Source: Paratrimastix pyriformis (taxonomy: Eukaryota > Preaxostyla > Paratrimastigidae). Taken from it: a DNA stretch of 64,000 nt. The stretch is taken from assembly GCA_027972325.1 (NCBI GenBank), contig JAPMOS010000003.1:124001-188000 (forward strand). The letters are read 5' to 3'. Numbering within the stretch: position 1 is the first letter of the stretch; every line of letters starts with the position of its first letter. The position numbers and the translations under genes are program-made. Below the pieces are notes generated by a model, which saw nothing but the letters and a program-made list of their open reading frames with translations, made no database searches and had not been told where the DNA came from. Below are positions 23,004 through 34,673 of this stretch, in pieces.

Positions 23004-23185
23004 GCGGCACGCCGCCCCGCCCCCTCCCCATTCCCCCATCGAGAGAAGGGACCGGTAGCGGAAGACGCCTCTTCGACTCGCAGGTGTTTAATTGAATGGT
23101 GAGCTGAGTAGTGCGGTGCGGAGGTGCGGAGGTGCGGAGGTGCGGAGGTGCGGAGGTGGGGGGGGGGGGGGTGCTGCGAGGCCCG

Positions 23186-25365
23186 TCAGACGACTCCCTG
23201 CTGGCGGAGCTGCTGGGCGAGCGAGACGAGCGGCTTCTTCCGGCGGGGAACAGCCATCGGTTCGGGAGCGGGGGGTGAGGCGGCGATGGGAGGGGGCGTG
23301 GGAACAGCCGGCGAGCGAGGCTCCGGGGGTGGGGAGACGGGGCCGGGCGTGGGAAGGGGGCGAGGCGAGGCCAGCAGGTTTTCCTCCTCCTCCGTGGGGT
23401 GGCGTGTGCTCGCCTGGCCGTGCCGGGGGTGCGGGTGATGCGGGTTCCGGCTGCCCGTGGCCGTGGAAAGGCGGGTCTTGGCCAGTGGGTCCGCCAAGCT
23501 GACCTTTGGTCGCGCGCCCTTGGGGGCGGAGGCGGGTGCGAGCGGGGGAGAGCCCGCAGGCGGGGAGCTCCTTTTGCTGGGGGCCCCGAAGAGGCACTGC
23601 ATGAAATCCACCGAGACGTCCTCTTCATCACCCGCCCCCTCCCCGGTCTCTTTCCTCTCGGAGAGTTCCGTACATCGCGGCGGAGGGGTCTCCGATGGCG
23701 ATGGGTGAGGGGGTTGAGGGGTTGAGGGGTTGAGGGGGCTGGGCACCGACGGGGGGCTCAGGACCTCCCGGGCCGAGCGCCAGGCGGGCCCTTTGGTGAC
23801 GCCGCGCGGCGTGTGTGGCGGCCAGGGCCAACCGGCCGGCCGGGCCCGTGGAGGGCGGCCGCGGGATGGGCGCCGAGTCGGTCGGACCCACGGGGAGGGC
23901 GCCACTTGATGCTCCTCCCGTGCCGCCTTGCTCCTGGCCACAGAGAAAGGTGATGGCGGTGAAGTGAGGCGGAGATAGGGGACGGGGATGTGGACGGGGG
24001 GATGTGGGCCGATCGCGCCCGCGGACCAGGAGGACCTGCTGAGCTACCCGGACCAACTGGGCCTCGCCAAGAAGGGCCTCCCGAAGGAGAGCTGCCTCCG
24101 GCGGCTCCAAAGCAGCCCCCTTGGCCTGGCCCCTTGGCCTGCCTGCTTTGGGTCCCTTCCGCCGACGAGGGGCAGGGGCCTCGCGTGGGAAGTCCGAGCC
24201 GGACCCGCTCGGGGAGGATGGCGATGACGCCGATGTCGGGGAAGTCGGAGGGCGCCGCTTGGCGGGGCAGCGGCGAGCCGGCTTTTCGTTGGGCTCTCCG
24301 TTGCCCTTCTTGCCGTGAGGGCTGCTCTTCGCGCCCGTGGCCACGCGCCGGGCGGCGCCCTCGTCGTCGTGGTCGTCGTCCAAGATGACGAAGCGCCGCC
24401 TGGCCGACCCTGCCCCCGGAGCCCCTCCGAGCCCAGACGGCCCAGCTCCGGACCCAGTTCCTGGTTCGGCCAGCGGCTTCGCACCAGGGCCATGAGTCGC
24501 GGCCAGCCGCTGCTCCTGAGCCTGGAGCTGCTGGCCCTCGGTTGGAGCGGCCGTCTCTGCCCCCTTGGTGGCCGGCGCCCCAGCAGCGGCCTGCCCGGCG
24601 CCGCCCTGACCTGGCGTTGACGTTGGCGGGGTTCCTTGGGCGGCGGCGGCCGCGGGCTTGACGGGCGGACGCCTCGGCCGGGCTGGGCGTGGCTTCAGCC
24701 AGGCAGGTAGTCGGCGGGGGATTTTGGACGGCGCCACAGGGGGGGCAGCGGGTAACTGGTCCACTGGGCCACCGCCCGAAGGAGCGGGTGCGAGTGTGGG
24801 TGCGGGGACGGCTTCGGATGGCTTTCGCCCGCCCTCTTCCTTTTCATCCCCGCTGCTGCTGCTGCTGCTGCTGCTTTCGCTGCTCAGCACCACAGGGGGC
24901 GGGTTGACAGAGAGCGACCCGGGGGCCAAGGGGGTGGGCAGCGACATGGACAGCGAGTGGGCCAGGCCGCGGAAGGTCACCGATCGGGCGGGCACGGGTG
25001 GGGCGGGTGACCACGGCGGGGCTGGGGAGGCCGGGGAGAGAGAGGCTTGCTGCGAAGTCCCGCCGGCGGATCGACAGGGCGGAGAGCAAAACGAGGGGGC
25101 GGCAGAAAGACGGGGGGCGTCTGGAGTGGTGGGCGTGAGGGGTGGAGGGAGGATGTCAGGCTGTCCGCTGCTGTTTGGAGCAGCGGCGAGGGAAGCAGGG
25201 ACGGCAGCCGAACGAAGGGAAGTTGCGCTCAACGATGACAATGACAGACTGGCCGATACCACTGCCCCGCTGGCAGGCTGCTGTGGTTGCTGCTGCTGCG
25301 ACGGCGGCGGTGGCGGCGGCGGCGGTGGTGGTGGTGGTGGTGGTGGTGGTGGTGGCGGTGGTGGT

Positions 25366-25414
<49 letters not shown>

Positions 25415-28409
25415 GCGGCGGCGGCAACGGAGGCGGCGGCGGCGGGGAATAAGGCTGAGGGGGTGCGCCAGCAAGGCCAACGGACTCCTCGTCGGAAGGG
25501 ATGGTGGCTGGCACTGCCGGTGACAAAGGGGCTCCCCCAGGAAGGGTGTCGGGGTGCACCGGGGCCGCCGAAGGAAGCCCGTAGAAAGAGGAGAACGAGG
25601 GCAGAGTGGGCGACCCGGGGACCCGCGGGAAAGCCGCGTCAATTTCGGGGCTACTGCCGCCGTTCAGAGCGCTGGTTCCTGCTTCCCTCGGCTCTTGGGG
25701 CGGGGGAGCGGCTTGCGGCGGGGCGGCGGGATGGATCCCAGTGCCGTCAGAGGACTGCGACATGCGGTTTGGCGCTGCGCCGATTGGGTGATCCACTTCG
25801 AGTCTGCGCCGGCAGTGGCGGGGGCGGGGCGGGTGGGGACATGGCTGTGGGGCCAAAACATGGCTCCCCGGGTGGGGTCGGCGAATCTCCACTCCTCGGC
25901 CCGCCCCGCCGCTCCCGCGGAGACGGCGTCGCGACTGCATCAACGGCCTGCGGGGATCCCAGTTGGCACTGGTCGTTGAGGAGGGGCACCACCTGTGGGC
26001 CCAAGGGCGCTGATGGGGCTGGAATAGGGTGTGCAAGTTCAGGGGACAGGGCTGCGGCAGCAGTGTGCCTGGACGGGCGGGCGGCGATCCCCAGCAGGAA
26101 GTCGGTTGGGTCGACGACTTCGTCATCGTCATCGAGATCTGTCGTCCCGCCCCTGACGCTGCTGCTGGGAGCGAGAAGCGGTGTTGGCGGGCACATCGGG
26201 GCCATCTTTGGGACCGCTGCTGCGGGTGCCAGAACCGGGGAGGATCCAACAGGCCGGGCCGGGCCAAGGATGGGCGAGGTGGGCGATGCCGCCACCAAAA
26301 CATGGTCCCGAGGCACCGAGACTCCCCCGCGAACCAAGGGGGACAAAACCATTGGGCGGGGGCACGGGGTCGGGTCGAGGATTGGCGAAGCTGGCTGGCC
26401 AGCACTCGGCCTGACGAAGTCGTTGGCCGAGGCCACAAGAAGAGCGCCGGATGTGCTCATGGGCTGCTGAGGCTGAGGCTGAGGCTGAGGCTGAGGAGGC
26501 TGAGGCTGAGGCTGAGGCTGTGATCGGGCCACGGGGGTGCCGGGTGTCAAGCAGGACGATCCCGAGAAGTCCCCTCCTGAGGTGGGCGTGGCCGGGGTTC
26601 CGGAGGTTCGCTCGACGGGTGTGCCTGGGGTCGCAAGTTGGCTGCGGTGGTGGTGCCGGTGGTGCCGATGGGGCGACGGGGTCGCAGGGATGGTCGTCTG
26701 GGGCGGGAAAGGGGATGAACACGAACAGTGACCATCGGTGACAGCGACATGGGACCCGCCTTCCAGAAGGAAGCACCACGGGCGCACTGACCATGGCTCG
26801 CCAGGAGCGGGGATAGACGAGCCCGTGGATGAGGCGCGCGCCCCACTCGTCTTCGGAATATCCGTCCTGATCGGGGGGAAGCGGGTCGCTCACCAGGGGC
26901 AGCTGGTTGGCGACTGCGGGCGGCTCTCCTCGGCAGACCACCCGCTGGAGGGCTGCGGGAACCGTGACCGCGGAGAGGATTCGCCGACTGCAGCAGTCCA
27001 GGAAATGTCGGGGGCAAGGTGTGGACGGACTGACAGGGAGGGGGGAGGGGAGGGGGAGGGGAGGGAGGGGGAGGGAGGGAGGAGGCGGCGGTAGGGCGGT
27101 TGGGGCGGACAGGTGCCCAGGCATGTCATATGTGGGCTCGAAAAAGTCGTCGCCAAAGCAGAACGGGACGCCCGCCGTGCGAGCTGCATGGGCAAACGCA
27201 GACGGGTCCCGAGTGCTGCCAGAGGACGCCACCCGAAGGTGACGACGAGCACTCCGACCCTGCATCCGCATCCCGACCCTCGGGCGTGCATTCGGGTTGC
27301 TGCGGACCGGGACCCGGGGCAGACGGCGACGGAGGCCGCGAGGTGGAGCCGGTGGATTTGCTGCAGAAAGGCCAGCGCACCCGGGGCGGGGGGCAGGAAA
27401 AAGTCCCCCACCGGCACAGAGCGGTGCTTGGCAAGCAGGTAGTACAGTGGGCACCGCGCGAGAGGACTCTGGGGCAGCGCGGCAAGGAGCCCCGCTCGCA
27501 GCTCGGCCACCCTATCGGACGGTGCGCGGAGACATCAAACGAACAGCGGGCGGGAACCGATCCGGACCGAGCGGCGGTTGCCGACTGGGGGTAGAGGGTA
27601 TTCTCGTCGATCAGAAGGATGACCCTGCGCCGGGGACATGGCCGCGAGGATGAAGATGGGTGAGAACGCAGCAATTCCAGGGTCTTTGAGTGTGGGTGCG
27701 CGTGTTGGTGTTGGGGGAAGGACCTGCCAGCGACCGTGGTGGCGAACCACGAGTTGAGGACGCCAACATGTCTGCGAGCACCGGAGGTCATAAAGCCGGT
27801 TGGGGTGGGATGGACAGACTTCTCGATCAGATGCGGCGTGGGGTCGAGAGAAACAATGCAAGCTGCATCAACCAACAGTGCCTGTCGGGAGGGCGAAAAT
27901 CCAGTTGGTCGGCAAGAAGTGCGTCGGCAGGAGCCGGCCGCGGACCTGCACATCGAGAGCGTGGTGCGAGGACTCGAGCTCCGTGGAGACATTGATCACG
28001 CGGGTGAACCCCTGTGGAACCCGCGGGAGAAATCAGCATTGACCACCGCGGTCGGGACAGGAGGCAGACCTCCTGGATCAGGGGCCGGTCAGGCTGGCCG
28101 AAGAACAAGGAAAGGTCACGGTCGGAGAGCGACGGCACATCCAAGTGCGACTCTGCCTTGCGCCACTCCCGAGCCCAGGAACACTGCAGCCTGCCCCCGC
28201 GTGGTTGCAGGGAGACACAAGCTGTGCGGATTGCCAGCCCGGCTCGCTTCAGCGCCTCGATGTAGGCCATCCGTTGCGTATGCCCCGGGCTGGAATCATC
28301 AATTACCACATTCTTCCCCTCTTGAATGTACTTGACCACCAGCTAAGCGGGTCGAGCGTGGTCGACGAGGGATTAGATGAATGCGGAGTGTGGTGGTGGT
28401 GGTGGTGGT

Positions 28410-28440
<31 letters not shown>

Positions 28441-28823
28441 CTTGACAACCGCATGGAGCCCTGCATCGGGGCGAGTCCGAAAAATATCCTCGGAGCTCAC
28501 TCGGATGTGGGTCCGCTGAAACTCACTGAGGTAATAGTCTGACTTCCCCTACACAGGTTCAAAATACGTTTAATTAAATAAACGTACGTGAAGGCGTCCG
28601 CAGCTGACCGAACAGGGTGGGCCGTAGAAAATTACCAAACGCTCGGTAACGCTTGACTGAGACGACGGTGGCGGTTGTGCAGGTGGCTGCGAGGGCGGCT
28701 GGGCGAGCGCCGTTCTCCTTCACCTGCGGCGGTCCGGAACCGAAGGGCGCTGAGGGCTGGGCCGCCCAGCCCAGCAACCGATGGTCTGCCTGTAATTTTT
28801 GGTTCGCGGCTGTTCCTCATCAT
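23186..28823 (-). CDS. P-loop polynucleotide-kinase-like protein with giant Pro/Ser-rich tail
   Basis: The secure part is 5': an exon ending LVIFYGPPCS, then exon 28549-28441 starting GKSDYYLSEFQRTH, then an exon ending at 28342 starting LVVKYIQEGKNVVIDDSSPGHTQR. Together they make a Walker A (GPPCSGKS) and the VVIDDSSP motif of the PNKP/T4-PNK kinase fold, followed by FFGQPDRPLIQEGFTRVINV. Downstream, conserved-looking segments (LLVDAACIVSLDPTPHLIEK, VGVLNSWFATTV, CPLYYLLAKHRSVPVGDFF, GVPFCFGDDFFEPTYD) belong to no family I recognise. From about 26400 to 23186 the frame is Pro/Ser/Ala-rich, including a tract of roughly 50 prolines and the motif RRFVILDDDHDDEGA, a likely SUMO-interacting motif. 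The C terminus is SLAQQLRQQGVV. The start (ATG pair at 28823/28820) and several exons are uncertain. It could be two genes. Confidence 0.6.
25270..25450 (-). repeat. (GGC/GGT)n on +, polyproline on -
   Basis: A trinucleotide tract encoding about 50 consecutive Pro residues in the kinase-like gene. A (CTG)n run at 24849-24875, encoding Ser on the minus strand, lies nearby in the same reading frame. Confidence 0.8.
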
Positions 28824-28851
28824 CACCGGTAGTCAAAAAGACTTAGACAAG

Positions 28852-31223
28852 ATGGGTGTATTCAAACCATTCCCGTGCACCACTGCAGATCTCCCCCTGA
28901 GATCCTCTGGTATTTTATTGATTCATCTTCCTATTCACTGGAGACTTTCTGCCAATTCCTGGCCCTGGAGCACAGAACTCGTAGTATCTTGAAGGGCATG
29001 GCTCGGCGTCTCTGTCTTACACCCAAAGACCCGGCCGATCATCTTGCGCCCCGCCCCACCGCCGCGTGCTTGGCTGCACTTTTGGGGCCTTGTGGAAGGC
29101 TCGAAGAACTCGATGGCGAATTCGCTCCCATTGGGTTACTGAGACAGGATGACCCGCACATCGCCGCCACCTTCGCCGGCCACCCGGCCCTGCGGACGCT
29201 CCACCTCGGCCTCCACCCCGCCGGGACGGTGTGGGGCGCGTTGGCCCATCTCGGCCGGCTGGAGACCCTCACCATCACCGCCCAGACGGAGCAGGCCGAG
29301 ATGGACAGCATCCTCGAGGCGGTCGCCCACCTGTGTCCCCGCCTGCGCCACCTGACGGTGGTCGCACCCACTCCCGGCCCGGGCCCCGGCTGGGGCCAAA
29401 CGGCCTCCGTCCGGTGGGGGCTGCTGCGCCCGTGCGGCCCCAGGCTGGTCTCCCTGCGGACCGAAGAGGGCGTCCCCGTGGCGGGGGACCTGGCCCAGCT
29501 GCTGCCCCACATGCTCCGCCTGGAGCGGCTCGAGGTGGCCGAGCCGCTGGCCGGGGGCGCCGACCTGGGCGACGTGGCCTTCCACCTGGTCCACCCCGAG
29601 GCCATCACCTCCCTGCGGCTCCTCCTGGAGGCCGAGTCACTCGCCCCCGAGGCCACGGCCCGCCTGAGCCGGCTGGCGACCATCTGCGGGTACGCCTTCG
29701 AGGCCCTCGGCTCCGTCCTGACCGCCAATGCGGCCACCCTGACCTCCGTCCGCGTGCTGGGGGACGCCCTCTCGGCCAAGGAGCTGGGAACCTTCCTGGG
29801 GATGGCCCACCTGGCCGAGCTCAAGGCCACCCTGGCACGCTGGGAGGACCTGCCGCCCGCCCTGCCGGGCCGGCTGGCCGTGCTCGATGTCGAGCTGGAG
29901 GAGGGCGCCGGCCCCCCGGGCGGCATCATCGTCCGCTCGGAGACCCTGCGCACGCTGGGCCTCTGGCAGGTCGATCGGGCCCCTCCCGGCGTGCGGCCCT
30001 TGCAGCTTTCGGTGGACCAGTGCCCCCGACTGGAGCGCCTGCTGCTGCCCCGCCAGGCGGCCGTCACGCTGCTGAGCTGCCCCCGGCTCGGCTGGCTGTC
30101 TCGGCTGGGGCCACACGTGACGCTCCTCGATGGCCAGGGCGGCTCCTTGGCCACGGTGACCTGCCTCGAGCTGCGCGGCGGGGCGCCCCTGCCCGCGGGA
30201 GCCCTGGCGGGGGCCCTGCCCAGTCTGGAGGTCGTCCGCCACGCCAGCCTGCCCTCGCTGGGCTACCTGGCGGCCCTCCTGCGGACCCACCCGCGCCTCG
30301 TCGAAGTCCGGGCCGCTGTCGCTGCAAACCTCCCATCCCTGCGGGTGGCACCCGGCGCGTGCCGAGCGGACCCGGGTGGCGCGGAGGAGGGGGCCGTCAT
30401 TGAGGGCGGACCGGCCCTGCGCATCATCGGCCTCACCCTCCGGCACAGGCCTGCCCGAGCAGCCTCGGGCCCCGGCCCCGGTCCGGTGGGCCATCCCGCC
30501 CGGGGGCGCCACCGACTCCCGGAGGCCGCGGAGACGGAGAAGGAGGCGGCGGGATGCGACGGCGCCTCCTCGGGGGGCGCTCCCTGCCGGCCCGGGGATG
30601 AAGGAGCCCCCGCCCTGGTGCTGACCCTGACCGGACCCGCCCTGCGGACGGTGCAGATGGCGACCGCCCGGCCGGTCCGGGTGCGCCTCGGCTGCCCCGG
30701 CCTGGTGGCACTGGACCTCACGGGGGCCGCCCTCGACCCGGGGAGCCCCGTGGCCCCCCCTCTGCGCCACCTTTCGCTCTCAGGCCCATGCCACGACGCG
30801 AGGGACCTGCTTGACGTGGTGCGGTTCGCATCGGGGCCGGGGCGGCTGCAGTCCCTGACCCTGGGCCTGCCGACCGAGCCGGCCCTCTTGGCGGCCCTGC
30901 CGGCCACCCTGGTGGAGCTCGCCGTCAACGCGGTCGCCAGCTCGGGCGTCATCCGCCTGCCGGCCCTGCCCCGGCTGCGGCACCTTCGCCTGCAGGCCTG
31001 CCCAGGGGCTGTCGTCATCGTCCCGGCCGGGTGCGCGGCCCTGCAGTCCCTCCGGCTGGCGGGCCCCAAGCCGCTCCTCGAGGTTGCCAGCGCCCCCGAC
31101 CCCGGCGCACCGCCGCCCTGGCCCTGCCTGGCCCGGGTGTGGCTGGAGCCCTGGCCGCCCCTCGAGGTGCTCGACGAGCTGCGGGAGCGCCTCCCCGGGG
31201 TTCTGCTCGTGGGCCCCTCCTGA
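28852..31223 (+). CDS. F-box-like leucine-rich-repeat protein
   Basis: A long, apparently intronless gene of about 790 residues to the TGA at 31221-31223. An F-box-like start (PPEILWYFIDSSSYSLETFCQFLALEHRTR) is followed by many leucine-rich units such as HPALRTLHLGLHP, LGRLETLTIT, LCPRLRHLTVV, LERLEVAEPL, LPRLRHLRLQACP and CAALQSLRLAG. Such proteins usually serve as substrate receptors of SCF ubiquitin ligases, which is inference here. The natural ATG at 28852 (MGVFKPFPCTTADLP) is in a frame one base away from the F-box/LRR frame. The switch falls at a C5 run (28893-28897), so a one-base length difference or a missed micro-intron is likely. It is head-to-head with the kinase-like gene. Confidence 0.75.
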
Positions 31224-31898
31224 CCCGACCCGGACCCGCAGCCCCTGGGCATCGCCCAGTGACGGCTTGCTTTGGGCTTCGCCCAGCCCAGTGACGGCTT
31301 GCTTTGGGCGCTCGTGGCGATCGGGTGCGACCGATCCCACCCCACCGGGCGGCACCACCGCTCCGGCCGGGAGGAGGCGCCCACACGCCCCCCCTTCCCC
31401 CCCCCCCCCCCCACAGGTGTAACAACGCACGACGCGAGCAACAGTTGGCTTCTTCGCATGGGGCCTCGCAAATCCACGGCATCTTCTTCTTCTCCCTGCC
31501 CCGTCGCCGTCCTCCCGGCGGTGATCCCCCAAGAGCGGTCGCGAAAGTGCCCGATTTGTCATGGGGCAGGAGGGGGCCGGGCCGATCACCCTGCCTTGAA
31601 TCCGCCCACCCGGTGCCTTTCCGAGGACACCCCCGGACGCCCGGGCGGAGAGGAGCGCGAAAGATGAGCGGCGAAGGTGTTCCAGGAAGGGCTGCCCAAG
31701 GCCCGGAAAGCGGAGCCCAGCAAGCAGCCAAGAACGCGGAGCGGGGGAGAGGCGAAACCGAATGGGGAGGCACCAGCAGGTGCGGGGCCCAGCAGCGGGC
31801 TGGGGGAAGGAGGGTGGGGGATGGGGGGGAGGGTGGGGAAGAGGGCCCGAGGCCTGAGGCGGGCGGGGCGGATGGGGGGGCCTGAGACGAGGGGGCCC
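31224..31898. other. Intergenic with a short tandem duplication
   Basis: 675 bp between the LRR gene and the PheRS stop. Two copies of CAGTGACGGCTTGCTTTGGG lie at about 31257 and 31290, flanked by CGCCCAG. A C-rich run sits at about 31398. The rest shows no gene. Confidence 0.5.
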
Positions 31899-34591
31899 TT
31901 AGACGGTGGTGAAGGGGACCTCGTAGAGCTTGGCCACCTGCAGCTCGAAGGCGGCGCAGGGCTCGGAGATCTCGAAGCGGGTCAGCACGCGGGGGTGCAG
32001 CACCCCGATGACGCCCAGCCGGTCCTCCTCGACCGTGGCGGGGCCCTCGGGGCGGGTGGTGGTCCTGACCAGGATGACGTCGGCCCGCTGGCCCTCGATG
32101 AAGGCCTGGTCGGCCGAGGGGACCAGTCGGTAGGTCTTCCGCACGGTGGGCCGCTTGGGGGCGTCGGCCGGGGCGGGGGCGGGCTCGCCGCAGGTGACCC
32201 CGAACCGGTTCAGGGTGTAGTCGAGCAGCCCGTGGACCACCTCGAAGCCCGGGGTGGCGGCGCAGTGCAGGGCGCACATGCGCAGCTCGTTCCGGGCGCC
32301 CGTGTCCATGGCGGAGTCCTTCAACACAACCTCGCTGACCTGTGGGCGAGCCGAGGAGCCGAGAGGAGGAGGACCCCAGGCCGGGATGAGATGCGAGACG
32401 GGCGTGCCAGCGTGGGTGGTGGGCGATGGTGGTGGACGCGGGGGGGGGGGGGGTGCGGACCGAAGAGGCGGAGGGGCTTGGGGTGGGCCATGTTGGAGGA
32501 GACCGTCCGCAGCAGGCAGGGCAGCAGGTTGGTCCGGCAAACCTGCCCCCAAACCCATCGCCGCCACCCGGGATGATGCGCGCAGCGCCCGGTGAGGTCC
32601 GAAGGACCAGGGATGCGGGCCGGAGGGCCAGGGGCCGGGGCCGGGGGGCGGACCTCGAAGTCGCGAGTCTTGGGGTTCTCGATGACGCAGGCCGAGTGGT
32701 CGTCGGGCCGCTGCAGGAAGGCGAAGTTCTCGTCCTGCGAGACCAGGGCGAAGGTGGCCACCTCGGTGAAGCCGCAGCCGGCGGCCTCCTGGCGGAGCAG
32801 CTCGGTCATCTCGCGGTCGGGCAGCACCCCGCCCACCGTCTGCAGGGCCGGCACGCACGCCTGCTGGGCGATCCGCTTGAAGCCGTACGCCACGGCGACG
32901 TCCTCCATCAGGTCGCACTCGTGCATGACGTCGGACCGGGTCGGGGGCACCCGGACCACGATCCGGTCGGGCTGGGCCGGGTCGGTGGCCGCCTGGTACT
33001 GCATCCGGTTGAGGAAGCCCACCACGTCGGCCGTGGTCATCTCCACCCCGATCGCCCGGCGCATGTAGTCGGCCGTGGTGGTCAGGGTCCACGTGTCCAG
33101 CTGCGGGCACACCATCGGCGGCTGGCCCTCGTAGCGGATCTCCACCTTCTCCACACTGCATGCAGCACCCGCGTCCGCCAAAACAGAAAACACAAACACA
33201 ACCAAAAACAAACACACAACAACACAAACAAAGAAAAAACACAAACACAAGGAGGACCCGCCCACGCGCCAAAGAGTGAGACTCGGCACGGGGCGTGGTA
33301 CCTCGTCCCGCCTTCCCTCCACGCCCGCCCCTGAGCACGGCCCGGGGGCAGCAGCCAGACGGACCCGCCGGCGCAGTAGGGGTAGAAGTTGGTGATGAGG
33401 GTGTTCAGGACGATGTTGGCCCGGGTGAGGTCCGTGCCGGTGCACTCGACGAAGACGTTGTGCGAGCCCTCGTCGAGGACGTGCCCCTCGGCGTCCACCT
33501 TGCGGGGCCGGATCTTGGAGCGCTCCGAGTTGATGATGGGCGGCAGGGAGAGCACCCCCAGCCCGTCGGGGGTGCTGTCGCAGATGACCGGGTACACCTC
33601 GCTGCCCCCGATCAGCGGCACGAAGGGCCGCAGGTGGCTGTTGTTCTTGGGGTCCTGCAGGCCAAACCAGGGCGCTGGTCAGGGCTGGGGACGGACGGCC
33701 AGCCCCACTGCCCACTGCCCACTGCCCGGGGGACACGGACCGCATAGGCGGCGAGGATCTTATCGGCCGAGGTCTTGCCGATGACCAGGTCGCCCGTGTG
33801 GAGGGGCTCGAACTCGATCGTGGCGGGCGCCCGGGCCCGGTAGAAGAAGGGCGCCTGGATGAGGTCCAGGTCGTGGGTGCCGATGGCCACCAGGGCCCGC
33901 CGCCGGCAGGCGTTCTCGTGGAGCTTCTCCTGGAGCCCGATGAAGGCCTGGTAGAGCTCATCGGTGAAGGTCATCCCCCGGAGGATGGCCGAGACAACGT
34001 ATGGGCGAACTTTGTTCACCTAGACGACGGAGATTGCACGTGGGCGGGGGTTAATGTGAGGAGTTGCTGCTGTGGTTGGTGCCGGGTGCGTGTGGGAGTT
34101 CGCCATGGGGTGTGGGGCGGGAGCGAGGGGGGTGAGTGGGCGAGGGCACGAACCGCAGGCTCGACGGTGATGTGGTGCCGCGCCGGGGCTGCGGTGAAGG
34201 TGGGGGCAGGTTCCAGGCCCAGGAAGACGCGGAATGCACGAACGACACCGTCAAAGCCACAAAGGTCGTACCTACGGGTTGGGTGATGAGCAAGCCCGGA
34301 GGAGTGCGCGGAGGAACAAACCGATTGGCTGCGATCTCGAGCTTCATCGTGCCCTCCTGATAAGGTGGAAGAGCACAAATGTCAAGAACACGCCGGGGCA
34401 CAACCGGCAACAGACCTCGTCGAGGAACTTATCCACCTCAATCCCAAACTGGCCGCAGAGTTCCTCGATGGCCTCATGGGCTAGGGTCAGGTGGTGAGCT
34501 CGCAAAACGGGATCCAAAAAAACGAACAGAGATCCTCGGGACGGTTCAGGGCCTTCAGGAATGCCCGCTTGTTGATCTCGATCACTGGCAT
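31899..34591 (-). CDS. FARSB: Phenylalanyl-tRNA synthetase, beta subunit (cytosolic type)
   Basis: The start MPVIEINKRAFLKAL (ATG at 34591) and the stop TAA at 31899 bound about ten exons. Readable blocks follow eukaryotic FARSB throughout: EAIEELCGQFGIEVDKFLDE, MKLEIAANR-YDLCGFDGVVRAFRVFLG, FIGLQEKLHENACRRRALVAIGTHDLD, VYPVICDSTPDGLGVLSLPPIIN, NVFVECTGTDLTRANIVLNTL, RVPPTRSDVMHECDLMEDVAVAYGF, GGVLPDREMTELLRQEAAGCGFTEV, VIENPKTRDFE, PGFEVVHGLLDYTLNRFGV and LGVIGVLHPRVLTRFE. It pairs with the alpha chain to charge tRNA-Phe in the cytosol and contains the B3/B4 editing region. The gene looks complete. Donors include GTCTGT, GTTTGT, GTTCGT, GTCCGT and GTCCGC. Confidence 0.95.
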
Positions 34592-34673
34592 GCGCAAACA
34601 CCAAGATGTGCTAATCGAACGGGTTCAGCAGGCTCTTCCCTCGGGCGCGCGCGAGGAGGCGAGGCGCGGCTCG
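34592..34673. promoter_or_regulatory. 82-bp divergent promoter, FARSB / HAD hydrolase
   Basis: Both ATG codons are well supported, leaving 82 bp for two promoters and two 5' leaders. It contains the alternating GC stretch GGGCGCGCGCGAGG. No TATA-like word is present. Confidence 0.55.

Noticed and set aside
23628-26438. Very long open frames on the opposite strand of many genes (for example antisense to the NOC3, LRR and helicase genes)
   Set aside because: At this GC content stop codons are rare in all frames. The antisense frames lack motifs, run across introns and repeats, and have Arg/Pro/Gly/Ala-only composition.
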